A DNA stretch of 64,000 nucleotides, from positions 1 through 64,000 of the forward strand of contig QEKJ01000013.1 of NCBI GenBank assembly GCA_003096535.1, read 5' to 3'. Made by a program: the position numbers and the translations under genes. Shown one piece after another: positions 9,677 through 18,058 of the stretch. The stretch is from Agathobaculum butyriciproducens. GTDB lineage: Bacteria; Bacillota; Clostridia; Oscillospirales; Butyricicoccaceae. Every line of letters begins with the position of its first letter. Position 1 is the stretch's first letter. The notes beneath the pieces were generated by a model. It saw only the letters and a program-made list of their open reading frames with translations, did not search any database and was not told the DNA's origin.

Positions 9677-9749
9677 CCGGGAGATCGGCTGAATCCATAA
9701 ACCACCTCCCAAAAGGACGAAAATAATCGACTTTTCAGGAGGAATTCCC
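9661..9749 (+). promoter_or_regulatory. Candidate translational attenuator: competing hairpins that sequester the RNHCP ribosome site
   Basis: Hairpin 1 closes with GGATTC (9661-9666) and GAATCC (9691-9696). Hairpin 2 pairs CCTCC (9705-9709) and AAAAG (9711-9715) with CTTTT (9731-9735) and GGAGG (9738-9742), burying the only ribosome site of the gene at 9750. GGGAG (9679-9683) in hairpin 1 could instead pair with CTCCC (9706-9710) and free that site. A translated leader peptide overlaps hairpin 1. The trigger is unknown. Confidence 0.5.
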
Positions 9750-10175
9750 ATGAATCGGGAGAATAAATGCAAGCAATATCAAAAGGGTTATTACAAAACG
9801 CATGCCTGTGACGACAGCTTCACCTGCAGGGTGTGCGGCCATCCGGTCGTACCGGTAGGCGCGGGCAGCGACCACAGGAATCACTGTCCGAACTGCCTGT
9901 CCAGCCTGCATGTGGACGATGAGCCGGGCGACCGTGCCGCCGACTGCGGCGGCATTATGGACGCCATCGGTGTCTGGGTCCGCAAAAACGGTGAGTGGAC
10001 AGTGATTCATCGCTGCCGACGCTGCGGTGTACTGCATTCCAACCGCGCAGCGGCTGACGATAACCCGATGAAGCTGATGTCTATCGCCATGAAGCCGGTG
10101 GCGTTCCCGCCGTTCCCGTTGGAGCGGATTGAGGAGCTGACCGCGCTCATGGGAGGAGACGGAGCAGTGAGATAA
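9750..10175 (+). CDS. RNHCP-domain zinc-ribbon-like protein
   Basis: Protein of 141 aa. It carries the diagnostic RNHCP motif (HRNHCPNCLSSLH, about residues 48-60), together with CRVCG at about 27-31 and CRRCG at about 89-93. These give three Cys pairs that could bind zinc. RNHCP is a Pfam family without an established function. The gene follows dnaJ by 127 bases with no terminator between them, and read-through from the heat-shock operon is possible. Its leader looks built to control translation. A good terminator follows. Confidence 0.8.
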   Translation: MNRENKCKQYQKGYYKTHACDDSFTCRVCGHPVVPVGAGSDHRNHCPNCLSSLHVDDEPGDRAADCGGIMDAIGVWVRKNGEWTVIHRCRRCGVLHSNRAAADDNPMKLMSIAMKPVAFPPFPLERIEELTALMGGDGAVR

Positions 10176-10179
10176 ATAG

Positions 10180-10212
10180 AAAACCACCCGAGATTTTCTC
10201 GGGTGGTTTTTG
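10180..10212 (+). terminator. Intrinsic terminator after the RNHCP gene
   Basis: ACCACCCGAG pairs with CTCGGGTGGT around ATTTT and is followed by T5. Confidence 0.92.
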
Positions 10213-10217
10213 CATCT

Positions 10218-10478
10218 GCGGGATAATAATTGAAAATGGAGGATGGAGAATGGAAAATGAACGCAGAGATGAGGAATTCACCATTGTTCTGAATCGTTGG
10301 CATATGCCTTATCGTAGGGGAGCACAGTGTGCTCCTATGCAGCGCCATATCAAACGTTTTGCGGGCGCACACTGTGCGCCCCTACGGTTACACATCTGCA
10401 AATGATTTTGGTATGGGAACACACGTTTTACCATCACGATAATTCTCCATTCTCCATTTTCCATTCTCAATCATTCAC
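10218..10478. repeat. MITE-like element with nested palindromes
   Basis: The left arm at about 10227-10260 repeats GGAGAATGG-type words. The right arm at about 10440-10475 is its inverse (TTCTCCATTCTCC...). Between them lie two palindromes with CA-N-TG centres, at 10314-10336 and 10361-10385, in opposite orientation. No gene is visible. The element occupies nearly the whole gap between the RNHCP and riboflavin transcripts. Confidence 0.65.
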
Positions 10479-10488
10479 GCGATAAATG

Positions 10489-10525
10489 AAAAACCCGCTC
10501 TCGGTATAACCGGGAGCGGGTTTTC
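10489..10525 (-). terminator. Intrinsic terminator of the riboflavin operon
   Basis: On the minus strand AACCCGCTCCCGG pairs with CCGAGAGCGGGTT and is followed by a T-run. It lies 18 bases after the ribH stop codon. Confidence 0.88.
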
Positions 10526-10542
10526 TGCACAATTTTAGATCT

Positions 10543-11004
10543 TTAGATCTGCGGCAGCAGGTTTGCCAGCTCGAGAGCCGCAATCGCTGCATCTGCGCCC
10601 TTGTTGCCGGCCTTGGTGCCTGCGCGCTCGATGGCCTGCTCGATGTTCTCAGTGGTAATCACGCCGAACGTTACCGGTACGCCGGTCTGCAGATTGACCT
10701 GTGCGATGCCCTTGGCAGCCTCGTTGCACACGAGGTCATAGTGGCTGGTCGAGCCGCGGATAACCGCGCCGAGGCAGATAACTGCATCATACTTGCCGCT
10801 CTGCGCCAGCTTCTGCGCCGCCAGCGGGATCTCAAATGCACCCGGAACCCATACGAGCGTGATGTCATCCGTGTCCACACCGTGACGTACCAGCGTGTCC
10901 TCCGCGCCGGAGATCAGCTTGGAAACGATAAATTCGTTGAAACGTGCACCAACGATTGCAAACTTGCCCTTGGTTGCTACTAACTTGCCTTCGAGTACCT
11001 TCAT
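10543..11004 (-). CDS. ribH: 6,7-dimethyl-8-ribityllumazine synthase
   Basis: Protein of 153 aa, the normal length. Motifs include [16 protein letters not shown] near the N-terminus, [17 protein letters not shown] at about 50, and [19 protein letters not shown] at about 76 with the catalytic His at about 89. It condenses 3,4-dihydroxy-2-butanone 4-phosphate with the ribityl-pyrimidine to give the lumazine precursor of riboflavin, in large cytoplasmic capsids. It is the last gene of the FMN-controlled operon. An 80-base gap containing a palindromic repeat separates it from ribBA. Confidence 0.98.
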   Translation of the reverse strand: MKVLEGKLVATKGKFAIVGARFNEFIVSKLISGAEDTLVRHGVDTDDITLVWVPGAFEIPLAAQKLAQSGKYDAVICLGAVIRGSTSHYDLVCNEAAKGIAQVNLQTGVPVTFGVITTENIEQAIERAGTKAGNKGADAAIAALELANLLPQI

Positions 11005-11040
11005 CTTAAAATCTTCCTTTCAATATGGTGAACAGATATA

Positions 11041-11072
11041 TTGCAGGGCGAGGTGAGATCATCCCGCCCTGC
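11041..11072. repeat. Palindromic repeat inside the riboflavin operon
   Basis: GCAGGGCG-A-GGTGA and TCA-T-CC-C-GCCCTGC form a near-perfect hairpin between ribBA and ribH. It belongs to the GC-rich palindrome class also seen at 371, 38103 and 56345. It has no T-run, so it may act as an RNA-stabilising or processing site between the cistrons (inference). Confidence 0.55.
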
Positions 11073-11084
11073 GGGATAGATTGA

Positions 11085-12293
11085 TTACAATGTTTCACTA
11101 AAGAGGTGTCCCATCTTAATCTTCTTGGTTCTGAGGTAGAATGCGTCGTCCTTCTGCGGTGCAATCTCAATCGGCACGCGCTCGGCGATCTCTACGCCGA
11201 AGCCGTCCAGACCGTAAATCTTCTCCGGATTATTGGTCAGCAGGCGCAGCTCCTTCGCGCCGAGGTCCTGCAGGATCTGAGCGCCGATCCAGTATTCGCG
11301 CAGGTCGGGCGCAAAGCCGAGCTTTACGTTTGCCTCAACGGTATCGAAGCCCTTTTCCTGCAGCTCATACGCCTTCAGCTTGTTGATCAGACCGATGCCG
11401 CGGCCTTCTTGGCGCATATAGAGCAGCACGCCGCGGCCTTCCTTGTCGATCTGCTGCATGGCTGCCGCCAGCTGCTGACCGCAGTCGCACCGGCGGGAAC
11501 CGAACACGTCGCCGGTCAGGCACTCGGAGTGTACGCGGCAGAGCAGGTTCTTGCCATCGCCGATCTCGCCCTTGACGAGCGCAACGTGGTGCTCGCCGGT
11601 CAGGTCGTTGACGTAGCCGTAGATGCGGAACTCACCGAAACGGGTCGGCATTTTCGCACAGGCTTCGCGGACAACGTGCTTGTCATGGCGGCGGCAGTAG
11701 TCCTGCAGATCCTTGATGGTGATGATCTTGAGGCCCCATTCCTGGGCCTTCTCCATCAGCTCGGAGGTGCGCATCATTGTGCCGTCATCGCGCATGATCT
11801 CACAGCACAGACCGCACTGCTCGAGTCCGGCCAGACGGCACAGATCGACAGTTGCCTCGGTGTGGCCGTTGCGGGTCAGCACACCGCCGCGGCGTGCAAC
11901 AAGCGGGAAAACGTGTCCCGGACGGCGCAGCTCCTCCGGCTTGGTGTGGATATCCGCACATTTGCGGCAGGTAAAGCCGCGTTCCTCGGCGGAAATGCCG
12001 GTCGTGGTGTCCACATGGTCGATAGAGACCGTGAACGCGGTGTGGTGGTTGTCGGTGTTGACCTTTACCATCTGCTCGAGACCGAGACGGAGTGCAACCT
12101 GCTCACTCATCGGTGTGCAGATCAGGCCCTTGGCATGGGTCGCCATAAAGTTGACGTTCTCGGTCGTGGCAAACTGTGCCGCGCAGATGAGGTCGCCCTC
12201 GTTTTCGCGGTCCGGGTCATCAATGGTGAGGATGAGGTGTCCGGCGCGAAGCTCTTCGAGCGCCTCTTCAACTGTATTGAACTGATATTCCAT
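11085..12293 (-). CDS. ribBA: Bifunctional DHBP synthase / GTP cyclohydrolase II
   Basis: Protein of 402 aa, fused in the usual order. Residues 1-200 are DHBP synthase, with the acidic loop [11 protein letters not shown] and the GHVFPL and RNGHTEA segments. Residues 205-402 are GTP cyclohydrolase II, with zinc ligands in [18 protein letters not shown] and the RQEGRGIGL motif. The two domains make the two starting compounds of riboflavin: the four-carbon unit from ribulose 5-phosphate and the pyrimidine from GTP. It lies 15 bases after ribE. Confidence 0.98.
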   Translation of the reverse strand: MEYQFNTVEEALEELRAGHLILTIDDPDRENEGDLICAAQFATTENVNFMATHAKGLICTPMSEQVALRLGLEQMVKVNTDNHHTAFTVSIDHVDTTTGISAEERGFTCRKCADIHTKPEELRRPGHVFPLVARRGGVLTRNGHTEATVDLCRLAGLEQCGLCCEIMRDDGTMMRTSELMEKAQEWGLKIITIKDLQDYCRRHDKHVVREACAKMPTRFGEFRIYGYVNDLTGEHHVALVKGEIGDGKNLLCRVHSECLTGDVFGSRRCDCGQQLAAAMQQIDKEGRGVLLYMRQEGRGIGLINKLKAYELQEKGFDTVEANVKLGFAPDLREYWIGAQILQDLGAKELRLLTNNPEKIYGLDGFGVEIAERVPIEIAPQKDDAFYLRTKKIKMGHLFSETL

Positions 12294-12308
12294 AAGAGAA
12301 AACCTCCG

Positions 12309-12944
12309 TTAAAATCCGTGTTGTGCAAGAAAATCCATCGTAATACCGCTGGATTTGTGCGGCGTGAGCATTTTTTCAACATATTTGCCGATCACATCAC
12401 ATTCGAGGTTGACCGGCTCGCCCGGCTTTTTGCCGAGCAGAATGGTCTGCGCGCCGGTGTGCGGAATGATGGAGACCGAAAAGTCGGTGCCCGTCACAGC
12501 CGCCACGGTAAGGCTGACACCATCAATAGCGATCGAGCCTTTTTCGACGATGTACCGGAGCAGGGGAGCCGGTGTTTTGATCGTCACCCACACGGCGTTG
12601 TCCTCGCGCCGCTGCGAGAGAACCGAGCCGGTGCCGTCGATGTGGCCGGATACGATATGACCGCCGAACCGTCCGTCGGCAGGCATCGCGCGCTCCAGAT
12701 TGACCGGCGAGCCGCTCTGCAGACTGCCGAGCGCGGAACGCCGCAGGCTCTCCGCCATCACGTCGGCGCTGAAGCTGTCGTCCGTCAGCGCGACCACGGT
12801 CAGGCATACGCCGTTCGTGGCAATGCTGTCGCCGATTTTTGTATTTTCGAGCACGGTATTCGCCGCAATCGTCAGCCGAGCGCCCTTTGCGCCGCGCTCG
12901 ATGCGCCGCACCGTACCGATTTCTTCGATAAGTCCAGTAAACAT
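12309..12944 (-). CDS. ribE: Riboflavin synthase alpha subunit
   Basis: Protein of 211 aa made of two lumazine-binding repeats. The first starts MFTGLIEEIGTV and contains GSPVNLERAM. The second starts near GHIDGTGSV and ends in PVNLECDVIGKYVEKML. It dismutates two lumazines to riboflavin. The start codon shares one base with the ribD stop (TAATG), so the two are probably translationally coupled. It is called ribC in B. subtilis and ribE in many clostridial annotations. Confidence 0.96.
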   Translation of the reverse strand: MFTGLIEEIGTVRRIERGAKGARLTIAANTVLENTKIGDSIATNGVCLTVVALTDDSFSADVMAESLRRSALGSLQSGSPVNLERAMPADGRFGGHIVSGHIDGTGSVLSQRREDNAVWVTIKTPAPLLRYIVEKGSIAIDGVSLTVAAVTGTDFSVSIIPHTGAQTILLGKKPGEPVNLECDVIGKYVEKMLTPHKSSGITMDFLAQHGF

Positions 12945-14029
12945 TACAATCTCCCTTCAATCAGGAAATCTTCGTCCATCGGCGTGCAGGTCACGTCCTT
13001 CAGCGGAAGCGCCTGCACCATCTTGTCAAATCCCAGACCTCCGACCGGACTTTTTGCGCCTGCACCGCCGATGATTTTCGGGGCGATGTACGCCTGCACG
13101 CGGTGCACCACACCGGCCTCCAGCGCGGAGAACGCAAGTGCCGAACCGCCTTCGAGAAGCAGACCGTCGATGCCGAGTGCGCCGAGCTGGCGCATCAGGT
13201 CGGCAAGGTCTACGCGCTCGTTTTTCGTTTTGCATTCGAGAATGTGTACACCGTGCCGTTCCAGTTCAGCGGTGCGCTCATTTTGACCGATGACCGCGAT
13301 ATAGGTCGGGATTTTGTTCGCCGTCTGTACGATTCTGCTGTCGATCGGCGTTCTTGCGCGGCTGTCGCAGATTACGCGGATCGGATCGCGCCCGCCGTCA
13401 ATGCGGCAGGTGAGCAGCGGATCGTCCTCAAGCACGGTGCCGATGCCGACCATGATGGCGGGCAGCCGGTTGCGCGTTTCGTGCACATGACGGCGGGCGG
13501 TCTCGCCGGTAACCCAGCGGCTGTCACCGGTGTGCGCGGCGATTTTGCCGTCCAGCGTCATCGCGTACTTGAGCGTCACAAACGGCGTTTTGTGCGTGAT
13601 GTAGTGAAAGAAAACTTCATTCACGCGGCGGCATTCGTCCTCGCACACGCCGGTCTCGACTTCGATGCCTGCGTCGCGCAGGATCTGTGCGCCTTTGCCG
13701 GCTACCAGCGGGTTCGGGTCGAGACAGCCAACGAACACGCGGCCGATCTTGTGCTCGATGACTGCGTCTGTGCACGGCGGCGTGCGTCCCCAGTGGCAGC
13801 ACGGCTCGAGCGTGACGTAAAGGTCTGCGCCCGTGCAGTCCTCGGTGCAGTGCGCGAATGCATTGCGCTCGGCATGCAGGCCGCCGATGTGCTCGTGCCA
13901 GCCTTCACCGATGATTTTTCCGTCCTTGACGATGACGCAGCCGACCATCGGATTCGGGTTGACGTGACCGGCTCCGCGCTGGGCCAGCGCCAGCGCCCGA
14001 CGCATATATTCCTGTTTTTGCTCCTGCAT
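12944..14029 (-). CDS. ribD: Bifunctional riboflavin-specific deaminase / reductase
   Basis: Protein of 361 aa. The N-terminal deaminase domain has the zinc motifs HAERNAF (about residue 49) and PCCHWGRTPPC (about 74). The C-terminal reductase domain begins near FVTLKYAMTLDGKIA and has LLLEGGSALAF. It carries out the second and third steps from the GTP-derived pyrimidine. The ATG at 14029 is chosen because AGGTGA lies 5 bases upstream and conserved sequence begins there. The frame runs open for 46 codons further but crosses the leader. First gene after the FMN riboswitch. Confidence 0.97.
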   Translation of the reverse strand: MQEQKQEYMRRALALAQRGAGHVNPNPMVGCVIVKDGKIIGEGWHEHIGGLHAERNAFAHCTEDCTGADLYVTLEPCCHWGRTPPCTDAVIEHKIGRVFVGCLDPNPLVAGKGAQILRDAGIEVETGVCEDECRRVNEVFFHYITHKTPFVTLKYAMTLDGKIAAHTGDSRWVTGETARRHVHETRNRLPAIMVGIGTVLEDDPLLTCRIDGGRDPIRVICDSRARTPIDSRIVQTANKIPTYIAVIGQNERTAELERHGVHILECKTKNERVDLADLMRQLGALGIDGLLLEGGSALAFSALEAGVVHRVQAYIAPKIIGGAGAKSPVGGLGFDKMVQALPLKDVTCTPMDEDFLIEGRL

Positions 14030-14086
14030 AGAATCACCTGATATAATTCTGTAGAAAATTTCACGATAGTTTGGCGACAGCCATAA

Positions 14087-14118
14087 AAAACGTCCCAAAG
14101 ACAAGAATCTTCGGGACG
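14087..14118 (-). terminator. Regulated terminator between the FMN riboswitch and ribD
   Basis: On the minus strand CGTCCCGAAGA pairs with TCTTTGGGACG around a short loop, followed by T6. Lying after the aptamer and about 60 bases before ribD, it is the expected expression platform: FMN binding favours termination. Confidence 0.9.
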
Positions 14119-14202
14119 CTGAGAAAAGCATTGTGAAAATAAAAAGTCTGAAACACCGAATCAGCATTTCAGAACAGCAAACAAGCGGAAGGTCTTTCCG
14201 CG

Positions 14203-14325
14203 CATTCTTCTTTCGTCCAGACTATACTGTCGGCTTCGGAATTTCACCGAATCATGCTTCCGCCGAATGGCATCCGCTCGCGGGCTGTACCGCCGGTAGG
14301 GAATTGCACCCTGCCCTGAAGAATC
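14203..14325 (-). ncRNA. FMN riboswitch (RFN element)
   Basis: On the minus strand the conserved RFN blocks appear in order: TCTTCAGGGCAGGGTG, AATTCCCTACCGGCGGT, AGCCCGCGAGC, GGTGAAATTCCGAAGCCGAC, AGTATAGTCTGGA and GAAAGAAGA. The terminal TCTTC/GAAGA stem closes the aptamer. It senses FMN and controls the rib operon downstream through the terminator at 14087-14118. Confidence 0.98.
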
Positions 14326-14373
14326 AAATATTTGGTTTTGCGGGGCAAAGCCTTTATTACTCTGCCTGAGGAA

Positions 14374-14402
14374 AGTATAGTCCCAAGCGGAGAAAAATGC
14401 AA
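14374..14402 (-). promoter_or_regulatory. Promoter of the riboflavin operon
   Basis: Minus strand: -35 TTGCAT (14397-14402), 17 bp spacer, -10 TATACT (14374-14379). Transcription would start about 40 bases before the aptamer. Confidence 0.75.
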
Positions 14403-14561
14403 GAGTTTTTTGAAAAAATAATTTTACAGAATATGAGAATGCAAACAAAACACCGGAAAAGTTCAAAAAAGACTGAAAAATAAGCGAATAACTCACAAAA
14501 AAGTATAAAACGACCGCGCGGTCTTTATTGATAATTTCCTGTTTTCTATTCCGACTCGCTA

Positions 14562-14612
14562 AGAGCCGCCCTATGGGCGGTTGCTCGCTGGACGCCCACT
14601 GCGGTGGGTGTA
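14562..14612. repeat. Two adjacent hairpins upstream of addB
   Basis: GCCGCCC-TAT-GGGCGG (14572-14588) and CCCAC-TGCG-GTGGG (about 14596-14609) stand side by side. The second resembles the CCCAC...GTGGG hairpin at 28352-28365. Apart from the -10 box at 14640, the rest of the 14403-14677 gap is AT-rich with no other feature I can name. Confidence 0.4.
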
Positions 14613-14639
14613 TCCATTTTCAATTTGCTTCGGTTGTGC

Positions 14640-14645
14640 TATAAT
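14640..14645 (+). promoter_or_regulatory. -10 box of the addB-addA promoter
   Basis: TATAAT lies 33 bases before the addB start. The hexamer 17 bases upstream (TTTTCA) is a poor -35 box, so the promoter call rests on the -10 element. Confidence 0.45.
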
Positions 14646-14677
14646 CAAATAGCTATGAAACGAAAGGAGAGTGTGCC

Positions 14678-17600
14678 ATGCGGATCTGGACCGGACGAGC
14701 GGGAAGCGGCAAGACAACGGCCATCCTGCGGGAGATCGCGGCGCTGAGTGAAAGGGGAGAGGGACGGCAGATTCTGCTCGTGCCCGAGCTGAACTCGCAC
14801 CTGATGGAGCGGCGGCTTGCCGCGGCCACGCACAACCACGGCGCACGCACGGCCGAGGTGCTGACGTTCTCACGATTGGCTGACCGTGTGTTCTCTGAGG
14901 TCGGCGGACTGGCACAGCAGATGCTGACACCGGCAGGTCAGCTTTTGACCTTGCAGGAGGCGGCACGCCGTGTGCAGGGCGGGCTGAGTGCGTGGAAGGG
15001 TCTGGCAGACAAGCCGGAGCTGCTGCAGGAGGCACTGCGGCTGATCGACGAGTGCAAAACCTGTGCAGTCGCACCGGAGACGCTGTTTGCGGCTGCCGAG
15101 GAGAGTGAGGACGCTGTACTTGCAGAAAAATTGTCCGACCTTGCACAGATTTTGACGGCATATGAGCGCCTGTGCGATGAGTCCCTGCCTGACCCGAGAG
15201 ACCGTCTGACACACCTGCGCGACCGTCTGGCAGAAAGTCACACGCTGGACGGCGCAGCGGTCTATCTGGATGGATTTCTCGGCTTTACCGTGCAGGAAAG
15301 TGCAGTAGTTGATGCCATGCTGGCGGCAGGTGTGCCACTCTCTGCGGCGGTAACCTGTGATACGGATTACCCGGAGATTTTCCTTACCGGCTGTAAAACA
15401 GTGCAGAAATTAACACGGATGGCAAAGCATCATAACCAGACGGTCGAGCGCATCGAACTGGGCGAAAGCAAGGTGGCCCGACCGGAGGGACTGGCTGCGC
15501 TCGAACGCGAAAGCCTGTTGCCGGTGCGCACCCCGCAGGAGAGCGCAGCCGGCGTTCGTTTGTACGAGGCGGCTTCACCGTTTGACGAGTGTGAGCATGC
15601 AGCGGCTTACATTCGGCGCAAGGTGCGGGACGAAGGCGCGCGCTGCCGCGATTTTGTGGTTGCGGCACGCGATATCGAGCCGTACAGCGCGTTCCTTGCA
15701 ATGGCGATGGCGCGGTACGACATTCCGGTGTTCCTCGCGGAAAAGCCGGATCTGCTGTCCCGTCCGCCGATGGCGCTGGTCACGAATGCACTGGAAGCGG
15801 TGCGAAATCACTTCCGATATGAAGATCTGTTCTCCTGTCTCAAGACCGGACTCGCGGGCTTGGATTGGGACGAAATTGACAAATTAGAGAACTATGTGCT
15901 CACCTGGAACATCCGTGGCGGAGCATGGGAACGCGAGTGGACCGAGCATCCGGAAGGCTACGGTCTATCCATCGACGAGAACGCGAAGGCACAGCTTGCC
16001 GAGCAGAACACACTCCGCAAACGGGCAATCGCGCCGTTCTCCGCACTGCGCGAGGCACTTGCAGGTGAGCAGCCTGCAGGCGACTGCGTGCGTGCGCTCT
16101 ATGCATTTCTTCTCGCGGTGGATGCGCCGCAGCGCATGACTGACCGCGCCGCCGGACACGAGCAGGCGGGCCGTCTGCAGCTGGCTGACGAGTACCGCCA
16201 GCTGTGGGAAATCCTGGTCTCTGCGATGGAGCAGTTTGCATGGGTGTGCGGTGATATGCCGCTGACGCTCGACCGTTTCGCGCAGCTGTTCCGGCTGGTG
16301 CTCGGCGAGTATGATGTGGGTACGATTCCGGTTTCGCTCGACCGCGTGACCTGCGGCAACATCGAGCGTGCGTGTACGGAAAATGCGAAATATGTCATCC
16401 TGCTGGGCGTCAACGACGGCCTGATACCGAAAACCCCGTCCTCGACCTCGCTGTTGAGCGACATGGACCGCGACAAAATGGACGCGCTCGGCGTGGAACT
16501 CAAAGCCTACGGCGAGGAACGCCTGCTGATGGAGCAGGAAACGCTCTATCGAGCACTCGCGTGCCCGACGGACGAGCTGCTGCTGACGTATCATACCATC
16601 GACGCAGGCGGCGGTGAAACGCGGCCGTCCTACTTCGTAAACACAGTGCGCGAATTGCTGCCGGATGTGCCGTTTTCCACCCACCGGACGGAGACCGTGC
16701 GTGACCGCCTGCAGGCAGAACGACCGGCGGTCGAACTCGCGTGTGCGTATCTTTCGGGCGACCGGACAGCCGCCGTGCGGGCTGCCTATGACTACTATAA
16801 GGATGATGAGCGCGTCAAAAACGCGCAGGCGCAGCGGCGCGGCAGAGGACCGCTGAGCAGTCCGCACACGATTGACGGATTGTACGGAAAAAGCCTCAAT
16901 CTGACCGCTTCGCGTGTGGATACGTTCTATTCCTGTCGGTTTGCATTCTTTATGCAGTATGGTTTGAAGGCCAAGCCGCGCCGCGTGGCGAAGTTTGATG
17001 CGCTCTCGACCGGCACGTTCATCCACTATGTGCTCGAGCATGCGCTGGATGCTCTTGGAAAGTGCGAGGGCGGCGCCGCCCATGCCGATCAGCCGACCGT
17101 GCGCAAAGCCTGCCGTGAAGCGGTACGGCAGTATGTCGCGGAGGAACTGGGCGGCTTGGAGAACAAAACCGCGCGTTTCCAGTACCTGTTCCGCCGACTG
17201 GTGCGCGCCGTGGAGCAGATCCTCGACAACGTGATCGAAGAACTTCGCGTATCCGACTTTGCGCCGATCGACTATGAGCTGGACTTCTCGCGCAGCGGCG
17301 ACCTGCCGCCCGTGCAGTGTGAGGACGGCGATGTGTCGGTTTCACTCTCCGGCAAGGTGGACCGCGTGGACGGCTACATCAAAAACGGCCGCCTCTATCT
17401 GCGCGTTATGGACTATAAAAGCGGAAAAAAGTCATTTTCGCTGTCCGACATCTGGTATGGACTCAACATGCAGCTTATCATCTATCTGTACGCGCTGCAG
17501 CAGGAGGGTCTTGGCCGCTATCGTGCCCGCCTGACTGCCGAGCTGAACGAAATCGTACCGGCGGGCGTGCTGTACGTTCCGGTGCGCGATGAGCTGCCGG

Positions 17601-18058
17601 ACGCGGCGCGCGACACGGACGAGGAAGGGCTGCGCATCCTGCGCGATAAGGCGCTGCGGCGTTCGGGTTTGCTGAGCGACGATATGTCGCTGCTCGAGGC
17701 AATGGAGCACGGTCTGGAGGGTGACGGACGGTTTATTCCGGTCTCTATCAAGACCAGGAAGGGCGAGGATGAGCCGACGCTTGCCGCCAAGTCTGCGGTA
17801 GCTGATCTGGCGAAATTCGGCAGACTGGCACGCTACACGCAGAAAAAGCTGCTCGAAATGGGACAGGCTCTGCGAAACGGCAGCATTGAAGCCGACCCGC
17901 GCAAGACCGACCGCAGCTACTGCGAATGGTGTGATTTCCGGGCAGCCTGCCGGTTCGATGAGACCGCCGGAGACAAGATGCGCTGGCTGAAAAACATCAA
18001 GGACAAGGAATTCTGGGAGCAGTTAGGAGGGGACGACAATGCCGAAGTGGACACCTGA
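14678..18058 (+). CDS. addB: ATP-dependent helicase/nuclease subunit B (AddB)
   Basis: Protein of 1126 aa, a normal length for AddB. The N-terminus has a Walker A (WTGRAGSGKTTAILREI, about residues 4-20) in an otherwise degenerate helicase body. The C-terminal nuclease has VMDYKSGKK at about 910. The iron-sulphur cluster cysteines are visible: one in FYSCRFAFF (about 752) and three in YCEWCDFRAAC (about 1081-1090). With AddA it resects double-strand breaks to a Chi-like sequence for RecA loading, the Firmicute counterpart of RecBCD. It overlaps addA by 20 bases. AAAGGAGAG precedes the start. Confidence 0.97.
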   Translation: MRIWTGRAGSGKTTAILREIAALSERGEGRQILLVPELNSHLMERRLAAATHNHGARTAEVLTFSRLADRVFSEVGGLAQQMLTPAGQLLTLQEAARRVQGGLSAWKGLADKPELLQEALRLIDECKTCAVAPETLFAAAEESEDAVLAEKLSDLAQILTAYERLCDESLPDPRDRLTHLRDRLAESHTLDGAAVYLDGFLGFTVQESAVVDAMLAAGVPLSAAVTCDTDYPEIFLTGCKTVQKLTRMAKHHNQTVERIELGESKVARPEGLAALERESLLPVRTPQESAAGVRLYEAASPFDECEHAAAYIRRKVRDEGARCRDFVVAARDIEPYSAFLAMAMARYDIPVFLAEKPDLLSRPPMALVTNALEAVRNHFRYEDLFSCLKTGLAGLDWDEIDKLENYVLTWNIRGGAWEREWTEHPEGYGLSIDENAKAQLAEQNTLRKRAIAPFSALREALAGEQPAGDCVRALYAFLLAVDAPQRMTDRAAGHEQAGRLQLADEYRQLWEILVSAMEQFAWVCGDMPLTLDRFAQLFRLVLGEYDVGTIPVSLDRVTCGNIERACTENAKYVILLGVNDGLIPKTPSSTSLLSDMDRDKMDALGVELKAYGEERLLMEQETLYRALACPTDELLLTYHTIDAGGGETRPSYFVNTVRELLPDVPFSTHRTETVRDRLQAERPAVELACAYLSGDRTAAVRAAYDYYKDDERVKNAQAQRRGRGPLSSPHTIDGLYGKSLNLTASRVDTFYSCRFAFFMQYGLKAKPRRVAKFDALSTGTFIHYVLEHALDALGKCEGGAAHADQPTVRKACREAVRQYVAEELGGLENKTARFQYLFRRLVRAVEQILDNVIEELRVSDFAPIDYELDFSRSGDLPPVQCEDGDVSVSLSGKVDRVDGYIKNGRLYLRVMDYKSGKKSFSLSDIWYGLNMQLIIYLYALQQEGLGRYRARLTAELNEIVPAGVLYVPVRDELPDAARDTDEEGLRILRDKALRRSGLLSDDMSLLEAMEHGLEGDGRFIPVSIKTRKGEDEPTLAAKSAVADLAKFGRLARYTQKKLLEMGQALRNGSIEADPRKTDRSYCEWCDFRAACRFDETAGDKMRWLKNIKDKEFWEQLGGDDNAEVDT

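Noticed and set aside
11106-13286. Plus-strand open frame of 726 codons across the riboflavin genes
   Set aside because: It spans three convincingly identified minus-strand genes and their junctions. No motif or ribosome site.
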